A DNA stretch of 44,253 bases from an uncultured Eubacteriales bacterium (GTDB lineage: Bacteria; Bacillota; Clostridia; Oscillospirales; Ruminococcaceae), in assembly GCA_900319075.1 (NCBI GenBank), contig ONMZ01000011.1:1-44253 (forward strand), in the 5' to 3' direction. Shown piece by piece: positions 25,769 to 35,050 of this stretch. The notes under the pieces are model-generated. The model was given only the letters and a program-made list of their open reading frames with translations. It made no database searches and was not told the DNA's origin. The stretch's first letter is position 1; the number at the start of each line of letters is the position of its first letter. The position numbers and the translations under genes are program-made.

Positions 25769-26923
25769 ATGAGTTACAAAAGCATCGATACAGCCCTTAT
25801 CCACGGCGGTATTTCCATAGATGAGCGCACAGGCGCAGTCAATGTCCCCATCTACCAGACATCCACCTTCAAACAGGACGGACTTGGAAAGATGAGAGGA
25901 TACGAGTATTCAAGAACGGGAAATCCTACCCGTGAGGCACTTGAAAAGCTTATCGCTGAGCTTGAGGGAGGATATGCAGGCTTTGCATTTGCCAGCGGTC
26001 TTGCCGCTGAAACAGCGGTGCTGAGTCTTTTGCATTCAGGCGACAGGGTGCTTATCTCCTCAAACGTCTACGGGGGAACGTTCAGACTGCTGAATAACGT
26101 CTTTGACCACTTTAATATCACCTACACTATTTCTGATACCGAAAATCCCGAGGCTTTTGAAAATGATATTACGTTCGATGTAAAGGCGGTGCTTCTTGAA
26201 AGCCCGGCAAATCCCCTCATGACAGTTACGGATATAAGAAAGATCGCACAGATAGCTCACGAACACGGTCTTTTGGTTATTGTGGATAACACCTTTATGA
26301 CGCCCTACCTGCAAAGGCCTATCTCCCTTGGCGCAGATATCGTGGTCCACAGCGCAACAAAGTATCTTGGGGGACACAGCGACGTTGTGGCAGGACTTGC
26401 CATTGCAAAGACAAAAGAGCTTGCCGATAAGATCGCCTTTGTTCAGAACTCCACAGGGGGAGTTCTTCCGCCCTTTGACAGTTTTTTGCTGATAAGAGGC
26501 ATAAAAACCCTTGGAGTAAGGCTTGACAGACACGTGGAAAATGCGCTGGCTGCCGCAAACTTCCTCAGCAGTCACAGCGCAGTTAAGAGCGTGCATTATC
26601 CCGGGCTTGAAACAGACAAGGGCTACGAAATAAATAAGTCGCAGGCTAAAAACGGCGGCGTTATGATCTCTTTTGAGCTAAAAGACGGGTATGATATTAA
26701 AAAGTTCTTTGAGAGCCTTGAGCTTATCACCCTTGCGGAAAGCCTCGGGGGAGTTGAATCACTTGTGTGTCACCCATCAACAATGACACACGCATCTATT
26801 CCCGAGGAGATACGTAAAAAGGTCGGCATCACCGACGGACTTATAAGACTGTCCATAGGCATTGAGGATATAAACGATATACTTGAAGATCTTAAACAGG
26901 CGATAAACAGCTCAAAATTGTGA
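25769..26923 (+). CDS. mccB: Cystathionine gamma-lyase type enzyme (gamma-synthase possible)
   Basis: This 384-residue PLP enzyme of the Cys/Met metabolism family resembles MccB (YrhB) of Bacillus. It splits cystathionine to cysteine, ammonia and 2-oxobutyrate in reverse transsulfuration, and can also release sulfide. The PLP lysine is Lys198 in HSATKYLGGHS; YEYSRTGNPT and VQNSTGGVLPP are present, and the C-terminus has ESLGGVESL. A gamma-synthase role cannot be excluded. The next gene is the mccA partner. ATG at 25769 is chosen (AAGGGAAG site). It is the first gene of the operon with the nitrogenase-like genes. Confidence 0.88.
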   Translation: MSYKSIDTALIHGGISIDERTGAVNVPIYQTSTFKQDGLGKMRGYEYSRTGNPTREALEKLIAELEGGYAGFAFASGLAAETAVLSLLHSGDRVLISSNVYGGTFRLLNNVFDHFNITYTISDTENPEAFENDITFDVKAVLLESPANPLMTVTDIRKIAQIAHEHGLLVIVDNTFMTPYLQRPISLGADIVVHSATKYLGGHSDVVAGLAIAKTKELADKIAFVQNSTGGVLPPFDSFLLIRGIKTLGVRLDRHVENALAAANFLSSHSAVKSVHYPGLETDKGYEINKSQAKNGGVMISFELKDGYDIKKFFESLELITLAESLGGVESLVCHPSTMTHASIPEEIRKKVGITDGLIRLSIGIEDINDILEDLKQAINSSKL

Positions 26924-26933
26924 GGTAAGATAT

Positions 26934-27842
26934 ATGCTGTATGAAAATATGCATCAGCTCGTTGGCAATACGCCGCTTGTGGAGCTTGTGAATATGGGGG
27001 TCTCCCCCGAAGTACATATTTTTGCAAAACTTGAAATGTATAACCCTTCCGGAAGCGTTAAGGATCGTATCGGTAAGTATATGATAGAGTGCGCTGAAAA
27101 AGAGGGAAGGCTTAAAAAAGGCGGCACGATAATTGAAGCCACCGCAGGAAACACCGGACTTGGCATCGCATTCGCTGCACTTGGAAAAGGCTACAGGGTC
27201 ATCTTCACAGTCCCAACAAAGTTTTCCGCAGAAAAACAGGCACTTTTGCGTGCGTTCGGCGCAGAGGTGATAAATACGCCTCGTGAAGAGGGAATGCTGG
27301 GAGCGGTGAAAAAAGCTGAAGAGCTTAAAGCGCAGATACCTGACGCTATTTCCCTTGATCAATTTAAAAATCCCGGCAATCCCCTTGCCCACTACGAAAC
27401 CACAGGCAAGGAGATATGGGAGGATATCGGCGGAAAGGTAACACACATAGTGGCAGGTGCAGGAAGCGGCGGAACATATACGGGCATAGTCAGGTATATC
27501 AAACAGCAGGACCCGGCTGTTCAGGGTGTACTTGCGGACCCGGAGGGTTCGACTATCGGCGGCGGAGAGCACTTTGACTACAACATTGAAGGAATAGGAA
27601 ATGATTTTATACCCGATACAATGGATATCAGTCTTGTGGATAAGGTCGTCAAGGTCAATGACCGGGAGGCATTCGCCACCGTGCGTGACCTTGCCCGCAA
27701 CGAGGGGATAATCGCAGGTTCTTCGTCAGGTGCTGCAATGGCAGCGGCTTTGAAGCTTGCAAAAACACTTGACAGGGGAAACATTGTCGTTGTATTTCCC
27801 GACCGGGGAGACAGATATTTCAGCACGGGATTATTTGGATGA
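26934..27842 (+). CDS. mccA: Cystathionine beta-synthase / cysteine synthase family protein, MccA-like
   Basis: This 302-residue fold-type II PLP enzyme has Lys43 in PSGSVKDR and the substrate loop EATAGNTG, as in MccA (YrhA) of Bacillus (cysteine synthases usually have TSGNTG there, as the second copy at 40990 does). The reaction is probably condensation of homocysteine with O-acetylserine or serine to cystathionine. An LADPEGS and GGGE pair also matches MccA. It follows mccB by 10 nt, forming a homocysteine-to-cysteine pair. Specificity is inferred by motif, not measured. Confidence 0.88.
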   Translation: MLYENMHQLVGNTPLVELVNMGVSPEVHIFAKLEMYNPSGSVKDRIGKYMIECAEKEGRLKKGGTIIEATAGNTGLGIAFAALGKGYRVIFTVPTKFSAEKQALLRAFGAEVINTPREEGMLGAVKKAEELKAQIPDAISLDQFKNPGNPLAHYETTGKEIWEDIGGKVTHIVAGAGSGGTYTGIVRYIKQQDPAVQGVLADPEGSTIGGGEHFDYNIEGIGNDFIPDTMDISLVDKVVKVNDREAFATVRDLARNEGIIAGSSSGAAMAAALKLAKTLDRGNIVVVFPDRGDRYFSTGLFG

Positions 27843-27852
27843 CGGTGATATA

Positions 27853-28224
27853 ATGATCTATCTGATAGCATTTGCAAGCTCTGATGGAGTTAATATTGAC
27901 AGACATTTCGGAAATGCGGAAAAGTTTTATATTGTAAAGCTTGATACCCGGAAGCTTGACGGGGATATAGTCGAACAAAAAACTGTATCACCTGCCTGCA
28001 TGGGAGGAATACATAAGATCTCAGGGTTTGATGGGGTACTTGAAGCCCTTGGAGGTGTAAGCGCCATTGTCGCACAGCGAATTGGAAACGGCGCACGGGA
28101 GTATGTTACACAAAAGGGGATCGCTGTATATCAGATGCCGCTTCAGATCGAACAGGCTTTGTGTCTGCTTATGGAAGAAAAACAATGGGAGGTTGACAAA
28201 TGGCTATCTCATACGAAGAATTGA
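27853..28224 (+). CDS. NifX/NafY-type FeMo-cofactor-binding domain protein (copy 1)
   Basis: This 123-residue protein has the dinitrogenase iron-molybdenum cofactor domain fold pattern: MIYLIAFASSDGVNIDRHFG and AEKFYIV at the N-terminus, followed by an alternating strand/helix body. Such proteins carry NifB-cofactor or related clusters between maturase and apo-enzyme. It begins 10 nt after mccA and overlaps nifB by 25 nt, so the cofactor carrier and maturase are translationally linked. One further copy lies at the end of the operon. Confidence 0.86.
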   Translation: MIYLIAFASSDGVNIDRHFGNAEKFYIVKLDTRKLDGDIVEQKTVSPACMGGIHKISGFDGVLEALGGVSAIVAQRIGNGAREYVTQKGIAVYQMPLQIEQALCLLMEEKQWEVDKWLSHTKN

Positions 28225-29081
28225 CAACAAAGCATCCATGCTTTGCCAGAGGAGATAAAAACGGCAGCGGACGGATACATCTTCCCATAAGCCCGAGCTG
28301 TAATATTGAGTGTAAATTCTGTGAGCGCAGCTTTAACAGCTACGAGGTACGGCCGGGCGTTAGCAGAACGGTCATCACACCCCACGAGGCGATAGATGCC
28401 ATACGCAGAGCTTTGCAGTTGTGCCCCGATATAAAGGTGGCAGGTATCGCAGGCCCGGGAGATACTCTTGCAAGCCCTTTTGCCCTGGAAACTTTCAGAC
28501 TTATAAAAAAAGAGTTCCCGGAGCTTGTAAAGTGCATGAGCACCAACGGACTTTTGCTTGCCGAAAAGGCACAGGAGGTCATTGATGTGGGGATAGACTC
28601 GCTGACAGTCACAGTCAATGCAGTCGATCCGCTGATCGAGGCGCAGCTCAACGACGGGATCGTTTGGCACGGTGAGCATATAACGGGTATTGAAGCAGCA
28701 CAGATACTTATCCAGCAGCAGCTAAAGGGCATCGAGCTTGTAAGCGATGCCGGATTGACCGTTAAGGTGAACACAGTTCTTGTTCCCGGTATAAATGACG
28801 GACATATTGAAAAGATAGCGATGACCGTTGCAGAAAAAGGGGCAAGCATATATAACATCATTCCGCTTATACCCCAGCACAAGCTCAAAGAATGCCGTGA
28901 ACCGGACTGCATGGAGCTTGAAAGGGCGATACTCATAGCATCAAAGCACATAGATGTTTTCAGGCATTGTCAGAGATGCCGTGCAGATGCGGTGGGGATC
29001 CCCGGCGGTGAGGACTTTGGAGACAGGGTCTACCTTGATCTGCAAAGGCTTTCAAAAAAGGATACATTTTCACATGGTTAA
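28200..29081 (+). CDS. nifB: NifB-like radical SAM cofactor maturase (short form)
   Basis: This 293-residue radical SAM enzyme has CNIECKFC (Cys34, 38, 41) for the SAM cluster. NifB-specific KHPC (Cys14) and FRHCQRCRADAVG (Cys257, 260) ligate the auxiliary clusters. AGIAGPGD, MSTNGL and KVNTVLVPGIND are also NifB signatures. NifB fuses two 4Fe-4S clusters with a carbide to make an 8Fe precursor. This copy lacks the C-terminal NifX domain, but separate NifX-like genes flank it. A GGGAGG site precedes the ATG. Confidence 0.94.
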   Translation: MAISYEELTTKHPCFARGDKNGSGRIHLPISPSCNIECKFCERSFNSYEVRPGVSRTVITPHEAIDAIRRALQLCPDIKVAGIAGPGDTLASPFALETFRLIKKEFPELVKCMSTNGLLLAEKAQEVIDVGIDSLTVTVNAVDPLIEAQLNDGIVWHGEHITGIEAAQILIQQQLKGIELVSDAGLTVKVNTVLVPGINDGHIEKIAMTVAEKGASIYNIIPLIPQHKLKECREPDCMELERAILIASKHIDVFRHCQRCRADAVGIPGGEDFGDRVYLDLQRLSKKDTFSHG

Positions 29082-29086
29082 TATAA

Positions 29087-29962
<876 letters not shown>

Positions 29963-29976
29963 TAGGAGAGTGCTTT

Positions 29977-31443
29977 ATGAGTAAAGTCAATTTAGATATA
30001 CCCGAGGTGGAAATAAGGGAGATACGTCTTGGCTCCATAACGGGATTTCAGGGAACTGCCAAAGAGCTTGTTTCAGCCTGCTCCGGCTGCGGGAAATTAA
30101 AGGACAAGAACCGTTCGTTCAGCCAGTGCCTTGGCTGCGGAACGTCAAATGCCGCTTGTACGCTGACGCTTATCCAGGACGCAGCGATAATATCCCACGG
30201 ACCTGTGGGCTGCTCCACCTGTCTGCACGAGTTTGCTTTTACATATCGTGTGAACGCTTATCTGAGACAGCTTGAACACCCCACACAAAGAAAGATATTC
30301 TCCTCCAACCTTGAAGAAAAGGACACCATTTACGGAGGCGCTAAAAAACTTGAATCTGCCATCCGTGAGGTTTTCAAAAGAGCAAAGCCAAAGGCTATCT
30401 TTGTGATAACCACCTGTGCGGCAGGCATTATCGGTGACGATGTGGAAAGCGTGACCAACGCCGCACAAAAGGAGCTTGGTATACCCGTTGTGGCAGTTTT
30501 CTGCGAGGGCTTCCGTTCAAAGATGTGGACATCGGGTTTTGATGCAGGCTATCACGGCATTGCAAGAAAAATAATCAAGCCCGCAAGACAAAAGAGGAAC
30601 ATCATCAACGTTATAAACTTCTGGGGAAGCGACATCTTCCGTGAGTGGTTTGCAGAGTTTGGGTATGAACCAAATTACATCACCCCCTTTGCGACCGTTG
30701 ACAGCCTTAGTTATTCCAGCGAGGCGGCGCTTACGGTGCAGGCTTGCTCAACGCTGGGCAGCTATCTGGGTGCGGCACTGGAACAGTCCTTCGGTGTGCC
30801 GGAGATAAGGAACTCTCCGCCATACGGAATAGTTCAGACAGACCGCTGGTTCAGAGAGCTTGGTCAGATAATCGGCAAGGAAAAAGAGGTGGAAGAGTTC
30901 CTTGTCCGCAAAAAGAAGGAGTATATGCCAAAGATAGAGGCGCTGCGTGAAAAGCTCAAAGGCAAGACTGCATACGTTACAGCAGGCGCATCTCACGGAC
31001 ACTCTCTTCTTGCTCTTCTTAAAGAGCTTGGCATGGAGCCGAGAGGAGCGGCTATATTCCACCACGACCCAAAGTATGATAACGAGGACGAGCGTGCGGA
31101 TACTCTCAAACACACCGTTGAGGATTATGGTGATGTGGAAAATTACAACGTCTGCAACAAGCAGGAGTTTGAGCTTGTCAACGTGCTCAATAAGATCAAG
31201 CCCGATATACTCCTTGCACGCCACGGGGGAATGACCTTGTGGGGCGCAAAGCTCGGCATACCCTCACTTCTTGTGGGTGACGAGCATTTCGGAATGGGCT
31301 ACGAGGGACTTGTTAATTACGGTGAGCGTATACTTGAAACTATCGACAACGATGAGTTTGTAAAGAACCTTGCAAAGCATTCGTCAAATCCATATACAGA
31401 TTGGTGGCTTCAGCAGGAGCCTTACACATTCTTGGGAAAGTAA
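29977..31443 (+). CDS. NifD-like catalytic subunit of a nitrogenase-like reductase
   Basis: This 488-residue protein has three NifD-type P-cluster cysteines: Cys54 (or 51/61) in the CLGCGTSNAAC stretch, Cys79 in GPVGCS, and Cys147 in TTCAAGIIGDD. Spacing fits Azotobacter NifD. Candidate cofactor ligands are Cys257 in VQACSTLGSYLG and His437 in GDEHFGMGYEG, comparable to NifD Cys275 and His442. A further CSGCGK (Cys35, 38) precedes the first cysteine, so the N-terminus has two CxxC pairs. It pairs with the NifK-like gene 12 nt downstream. Function is most like MarD by context; this is an inference. Confidence 0.9.
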   Translation: MSKVNLDIPEVEIREIRLGSITGFQGTAKELVSACSGCGKLKDKNRSFSQCLGCGTSNAACTLTLIQDAAIISHGPVGCSTCLHEFAFTYRVNAYLRQLEHPTQRKIFSSNLEEKDTIYGGAKKLESAIREVFKRAKPKAIFVITTCAAGIIGDDVESVTNAAQKELGIPVVAVFCEGFRSKMWTSGFDAGYHGIARKIIKPARQKRNIINVINFWGSDIFREWFAEFGYEPNYITPFATVDSLSYSSEAALTVQACSTLGSYLGAALEQSFGVPEIRNSPPYGIVQTDRWFRELGQIIGKEKEVEEFLVRKKKEYMPKIEALREKLKGKTAYVTAGASHGHSLLALLKELGMEPRGAAIFHHDPKYDNEDERADTLKHTVEDYGDVENYNVCNKQEFELVNVLNKIKPDILLARHGGMTLWGAKLGIPSLLVGDEHFGMGYEGLVNYGERILETIDNDEFVKNLAKHSSNPYTDWWLQQEPYTFLGK

Positions 31444-31455
31444 AGGAGAATTCAT

Positions 31456-32796
31456 ATGGCAGGATTGATTGAACAGGAGAGATATACCTGTGCGATAGGA
31501 GCTTTGCAAACGGTGGTCGCCATACCCCGTGCAGTTCCAATACTTCATTCGGGACCCGGCTGCGGAGTGATGATAAAAGGCTTTTTTGAGCGCTCGGCAG
31601 GGTATGCAGGGGGAGAGACTGCACCCTGTACAAATTTCAGCGAGAAAGAGGTCGTTTTCGGCGGAACGGACAGACTTCGCAATATTATAAAAAACACCTA
31701 CAAGGTGCTTGATACCGATCTTCAGGTGGTAGTTACCGGCTGTACCGCAGGCATTGTGGGAGATGATGTGGCAAGCGTTACAGATGAATTTCTCTACGAG
31801 GAGGACAGACCCATTGTCCACGTTGAAACTTCCGGTTTCAAATCCAACAACTATGTTTCCCACTCGGCTGTGGTAAATGCAATAATTGACCAGTATGTAA
31901 GCAGATTTGAAGATCAGAATCCATCACGCTCTGAGAAAAACCTGGTGAACCTTATTGCATCTATCCCTTACCAGGATCAGTTCTGGAAGGGTAATCTCAA
32001 AGAGTATAAGCGGCTGCTTGAAGGATTGGGACTTAAAGTCAATATCCTTTTCGGACCGCACAGCGGCGGCGTAAAAGAGTGGCAGACTATCCCCAAGGCA
32101 AACTTTAACGTCTTTGTTTCCCCCTGGTACGGCGAGCCTATAGTCAAAAATCTGCAAAGGCGCTACGGTCAGCCTTACTATCAGTTCGGTTATATGCCCA
32201 TCGGTGCAAACGAAACAACTAAGTTCTTAAACGGTGTTGTTGATTTCGCACTTGAAAACGGCGCACAGATCGACGAGGAAAAGGCAAGGGCATTCATCAC
32301 TGAGGAGGAAAAGGCATACTACGAGGAGATAGACAATCTGGCAACATTTCTTCTTGAGTTCCGCTACGGTCTGCCAAGCTATGTGCATATCCTTCACGAT
32401 GCAGGATATGTGACTGGACTGACAAAATTTCTTCTGCACGAAACCGGACTTGTCCCCAAGGAGCAGTTTATTGTTGACAATGTTCCGGCAAAGTATCAGC
32501 AGCAGATCTCGGCAGACATCAAGTCTGCATCAGACAAGCGTGAGATACCTGTGTACTTTGACCCTGACGCAGGTGCAATGCAGGATATTATCCGGGGGCT
32601 TGACCACAAGGGCAGGGGACTTATCCTGGGAAGCGGCTGGGACAAAGAGCTTGCCGCTGAGATAAATGCAGATTTTCTTTCTATTGCCTGTCCCACACCG
32701 TACCGTATCGTGCTGACCACAAACTATGTTGGTTATTCCGGCGGTCTGCGTGTTATCGAGGATATCTACAATACTGCATTAGCTTCATATAAATAA
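31456..32796 (+). CDS. NifK-like subunit of a nitrogenase-like reductase
   Basis: This 446-residue protein is a NifK homologue lacking the long N-terminal extension of Mo-NifK. P-cluster-type cysteines are Cys12 (RYTCAIGAL), Cys36 (GPGCG) and Cys96 (TGCTAGIVGDD), spaced almost as NifK Cys70, 95 and 153. With the NifD-like protein it should form an alpha2beta2 core. The pair keeps P-cluster ligands on both sides, so it is not CfbD-like, which has a simple homodimer. The gene has an AAAGGAG site 12 nt after the D gene. Confidence 0.91.
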   Translation: MAGLIEQERYTCAIGALQTVVAIPRAVPILHSGPGCGVMIKGFFERSAGYAGGETAPCTNFSEKEVVFGGTDRLRNIIKNTYKVLDTDLQVVVTGCTAGIVGDDVASVTDEFLYEEDRPIVHVETSGFKSNNYVSHSAVVNAIIDQYVSRFEDQNPSRSEKNLVNLIASIPYQDQFWKGNLKEYKRLLEGLGLKVNILFGPHSGGVKEWQTIPKANFNVFVSPWYGEPIVKNLQRRYGQPYYQFGYMPIGANETTKFLNGVVDFALENGAQIDEEKARAFITEEEKAYYEEIDNLATFLLEFRYGLPSYVHILHDAGYVTGLTKFLLHETGLVPKEQFIVDNVPAKYQQQISADIKSASDKREIPVYFDPDAGAMQDIIRGLDHKGRGLILGSGWDKELAAEINADFLSIACPTPYRIVLTTNYVGYSGGLRVIEDIYNTALASYK

Positions 32797-32802
32797 CGTA
32801 AA

Positions 32803-32827
32803 AAGCTGCCGTTTTATCCGGCAGCTT
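32803..32827 (+). other. Intercistronic hairpin between the NifK-like and second NifX-like genes
   Basis: AAGCTGCCG, 7-nt loop, CGGCAGCTT: a perfect 9-bp stem 6 nt after the NifK-like stop. No T-run follows. It could stabilise the upstream mRNA end or reduce readthrough into the last gene. Confidence 0.65.
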
Positions 32828-32849
32828 GTCCTTTAAAGGAGGGGATATT

Positions 32850-33182
32850 ATGGCAAGGATCGCAGCTGCAACAAGCGACGGCTTTACGGTAAACGAGCAT
32901 TTCGGTCACGCAAAGTTTTTCCGTGTGTATGATCTGGGTGAGAAGGGTCATACCTTTGTAGAAATACGTGATGCGGTGGCTGTCTGTCAGCACAGCCTCG
33001 GACACGATACCACACGTTTTGATAAGATAATTGAATTGCTCTCAGACTGTGATGCGGTGCTGGTGCAAAAGATCGGAGAGGGTGCGGCGGCTTACCTTAT
33101 CTCAAAAGGCGTAAGGGTCTTTGAGGTCAGCGGAAGCATTGATGCGGTACTTAAAAAGTTCATTGAGAACGGAATACTTTAA
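32850..33182 (+). CDS. NifX/NafY-type FeMo-cofactor-binding domain protein (copy 2)
   Basis: This 110-residue protein has the same domain as copy 1: IAAATSDGFTVNEHFGHAKFFRVYDL and, later, VLVQKIGEGAAAYLISKGVRVFEVSG. A good AAAGGAGGGG site precedes the ATG at 32850. It probably carries or protects the cofactor made by the NifB-like protein. It ends the operon; the terminator hairpin lies immediately after it. A difference in His and Cys content from copy 1 may mean a different cofactor state, but this is a guess. Confidence 0.86.
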   Translation: MARIAAATSDGFTVNEHFGHAKFFRVYDLGEKGHTFVEIRDAVAVCQHSLGHDTTRFDKIIELLSDCDAVLVQKIGEGAAAYLISKGVRVFEVSGSIDAVLKKFIENGIL

Positions 33183-33185
33183 AAA

Positions 33186-33216
33186 AAGAGCACTGCTTTA
33201 GTTTAGCAGTGCTCTT
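33186..33216. terminator. Terminator between the nitrogenase-like operon and metA
   Basis: AAGAGCACTGCT, 7-nt loop, AGCAGTGCTCTT. On the minus strand a T7 run follows, so it is strong for metA; on the plus strand the tail is weaker (GATGTTTT). Confidence 0.85.
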
Positions 33217-33225
33217 GATGTTTTG

Positions 33226-34128
33226 TCAGAACTCGTATGGGGTTATCTGATATACAAAGTAGTTCAGCCAGTTGGTGAACAGAAGGTTTGATGCGCTCAG
33301 CCAGCGGCTCACAGGTTCTTTATCCGGGTCGTCGTCAGGGAAATAGTTTTTCGGCACATCAGGCGAAAGCCCCTTGTCGGTATCACGGATATATTCTTCT
33401 GAAAGCCTGTAAAGGTCATACTCGGGATGACCGTTGACGAACACATTGCCTTTGTTATCTGTGATGATATAAACACCTGTCTGGTCAGACTCGGCTATAA
33501 TGGTCAGATCATCGTTGCTGAGTATATCATCTTTATTCAGACCTGTATATCTCGAATGAGGCGCATAAAAGTTTTTGTCGATCCCTCGCATAAGCTCGCT
33601 TTGCGGATCAGTTATGGTGTGACTGAACACTCCTGAAAGCTTTTTGTCAAGCTCTGATTTGCGTACACCGTAATGATAGTACAGTCCTGCCTGAGCTCCC
33701 CAGCACAAATAAAGCGTCGAGGTAACGTGAAGCGCTGCCCATTCAAATATAGCACTCAGCTCTCCCCAGTAGTCAACATCTTCGTACTCCAGCTTTTCTA
33801 CTGGTGCGCCTGTAACGATCAATCCGTCAAAGTACTTGTTTTCTATCTGATAAAACGGCTGATAGTTGTTGAGAAGATATGATGCCGGGGTGTTTTTGTA
33901 CTGATGTGTTACGAGCCTGATAAATGTCACCTCTATCTGCAAAGGTGAATTGGAAAGCAGTCTTAAAAGCTGCAATTCGGTGTTTTGCTTATCCGGCATC
34001 AGGTTCAGCACAGCGATCTTGAGCTGACGTATATCCTGATGCTGCGCACGTTCCTCAGTCATTGCAAATATATTTTCTTTTTTCAGCTTCTCAATGACCG
34101 GTAAGGTCTCTTTCAATCTTAATGGCAT
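33226..34128 (-). CDS. metA: Homoserine O-acetyltransferase, MetA fold
   Basis: This 300-residue enzyme activates homoserine. The nucleophile is Cys142 (LYLCWGAQAG), and NGHPEYD carries the catalytic His and Glu. Position 111 is Glu (GAPVE), which in this family selects acetyl-CoA rather than succinyl-CoA, where Gly is found. The product O-acetylhomoserine is the substrate of MetY copies in this window. It is the last gene of the suf-rrf2-metA operon, 18 nt after rrf2. A GGAGG site precedes the ATG. Confidence 0.95.
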   Translation of the reverse strand: MPLRLKETLPVIEKLKKENIFAMTEERAQHQDIRQLKIAVLNLMPDKQNTELQLLRLLSNSPLQIEVTFIRLVTHQYKNTPASYLLNNYQPFYQIENKYFDGLIVTGAPVEKLEYEDVDYWGELSAIFEWAALHVTSTLYLCWGAQAGLYYHYGVRKSELDKKLSGVFSHTITDPQSELMRGIDKNFYAPHSRYTGLNKDDILSNDDLTIIAESDQTGVYIITDNKGNVFVNGHPEYDLYRLSEEYIRDTDKGLSPDVPKNYFPDDDPDKEPVSRWLSASNLLFTNWLNYFVYQITPYEF

Positions 34129-34146
34129 ATTTCCTTCCTCCCCTGA

Positions 34147-34596
34147 CTAAATGTAGTACATATAGTTTTGCTCTTCAGCAAGACCCTGCTTGTATTCTTT
34201 TATAAGATCATCAAGGGTCATCTTTTCTATGAAACGCAGCATATTGCTGTTGAGATTTGACCACAGACAGTTGTTTACAGATTCACGTATCCCATCAGAG
34301 TGCCCGTCACATTTTTCATATGTATTTGCAAGGATATTGTTGTCAAGGGTATTGAGGATATCGCAAAGCAGTATCTTGTTTGCAGGACGTGAAAGCCGGT
34401 ATCCGCCGTAAATGCCTTTATGTGACCTTACAAACTTCCCCTGACGCAAAACAAGAAGTATCTGTTCAAGGTATTTTTGAGAGATGTTCTGCCGCCGGGC
34501 TATATCCGAGGAACGAACAGCCGTCCCGTCCTCGGAATGGATACCTATATCAGTCAGCGCAACAATACCCAGCTCAACTTTTGTATTTATTTTCAT
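34147..34596 (-). CDS. Rrf2-family regulator, CymR-like
   Basis: This 149-residue regulator has the Rrf2 winged helix (VELGIVALTDIG, SSDIARRQNISQKYLEQIL and SHKGIYGGYRL). Only two Cys in the sensor loop (KCDGHSDG, NNCLW) remain of the three IscR cluster ligands. The C-terminus ends in NYMYYI, close to the YMFYI tail of B. subtilis CymR, which docks in CysK. It sits between sufU and metA. ATG at 34596 (MKINTKV) is preferred over longer forms. It probably binds TACCAANNCNATAGGAAA at the suf, metY2 and mccB promoters; not proven. Confidence 0.85.
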   Translation of the reverse strand: MKINTKVELGIVALTDIGIHSEDGTAVRSSDIARRQNISQKYLEQILLVLRQGKFVRSHKGIYGGYRLSRPANKILLCDILNTLDNNILANTYEKCDGHSDGIRESVNNCLWSNLNSNMLRFIEKMTLDDLIKEYKQGLAEEQNYMYYI

Positions 34597-34621
34597 TCCG
34601 CCCTTTCTCCCCTTAATATAT

Positions 34622-35050
34622 TTATTTCTTTTGTTCAAGTATCTTTTCCATGGTGTTCCAGCTGAGCAGTGCACATTTCACTCTGGCAGGCATTTTTGAA
34701 ACGCTGTGCAAAGCGCCTGCCTCTTCAAGCTCATCGATCTCCTCGTCGGAAGCCTCGCCGGATATCATCTTTCTGAAAAGATCTGTGTAGTGCCTTGCCT
34801 CGTCAAGAGTTTTACCTATAATAAGTTCAAGCATTATATCCGCACTTGCCTGTGAGACTGCACACCCTATACCGGTAAAGGAACCGTCTGCGATAATGCC
34901 GTCGTGAATGTCAAGATTAAGGGATATGTTATCTCCGCAGGTGGGATTCAATCCCTTGCAGCAGTCGGTCGCACATTCAAGCTCATGCTTGTGCAGCGGG
35001 TGCAGATTGTGATCGGCAAGGACCTCTCCGTAAAAGCTGTCAGTTGTCAT
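34622..35050 (-). CDS. sufU: SufU-type Fe-S scaffold / sulfur transfer protein
   Basis: This 142-residue protein has NPTCGD (Cys38, Asp40), GIGCAVSQASA (Cys63) and RVKCALLSW (Cys126), the zinc/sulfur-accepting set of SufU. In Gram-positives SufU takes sulfur from SufS for the SufBCD scaffold. Its start overlaps sufS by 11 nt. Length and motifs are typical; the Asp separates it from many Nif-type IscU proteins only in part. Confidence 0.93.
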   Translation of the reverse strand: MTTDSFYGEVLADHNLHPLHKHELECATDCCKGLNPTCGDNISLNLDIHDGIIADGSFTGIGCAVSQASADIMLELIIGKTLDEARHYTDLFRKMISGEASDEEIDELEEAGALHSVSKMPARVKCALLSWNTMEKILEQKK

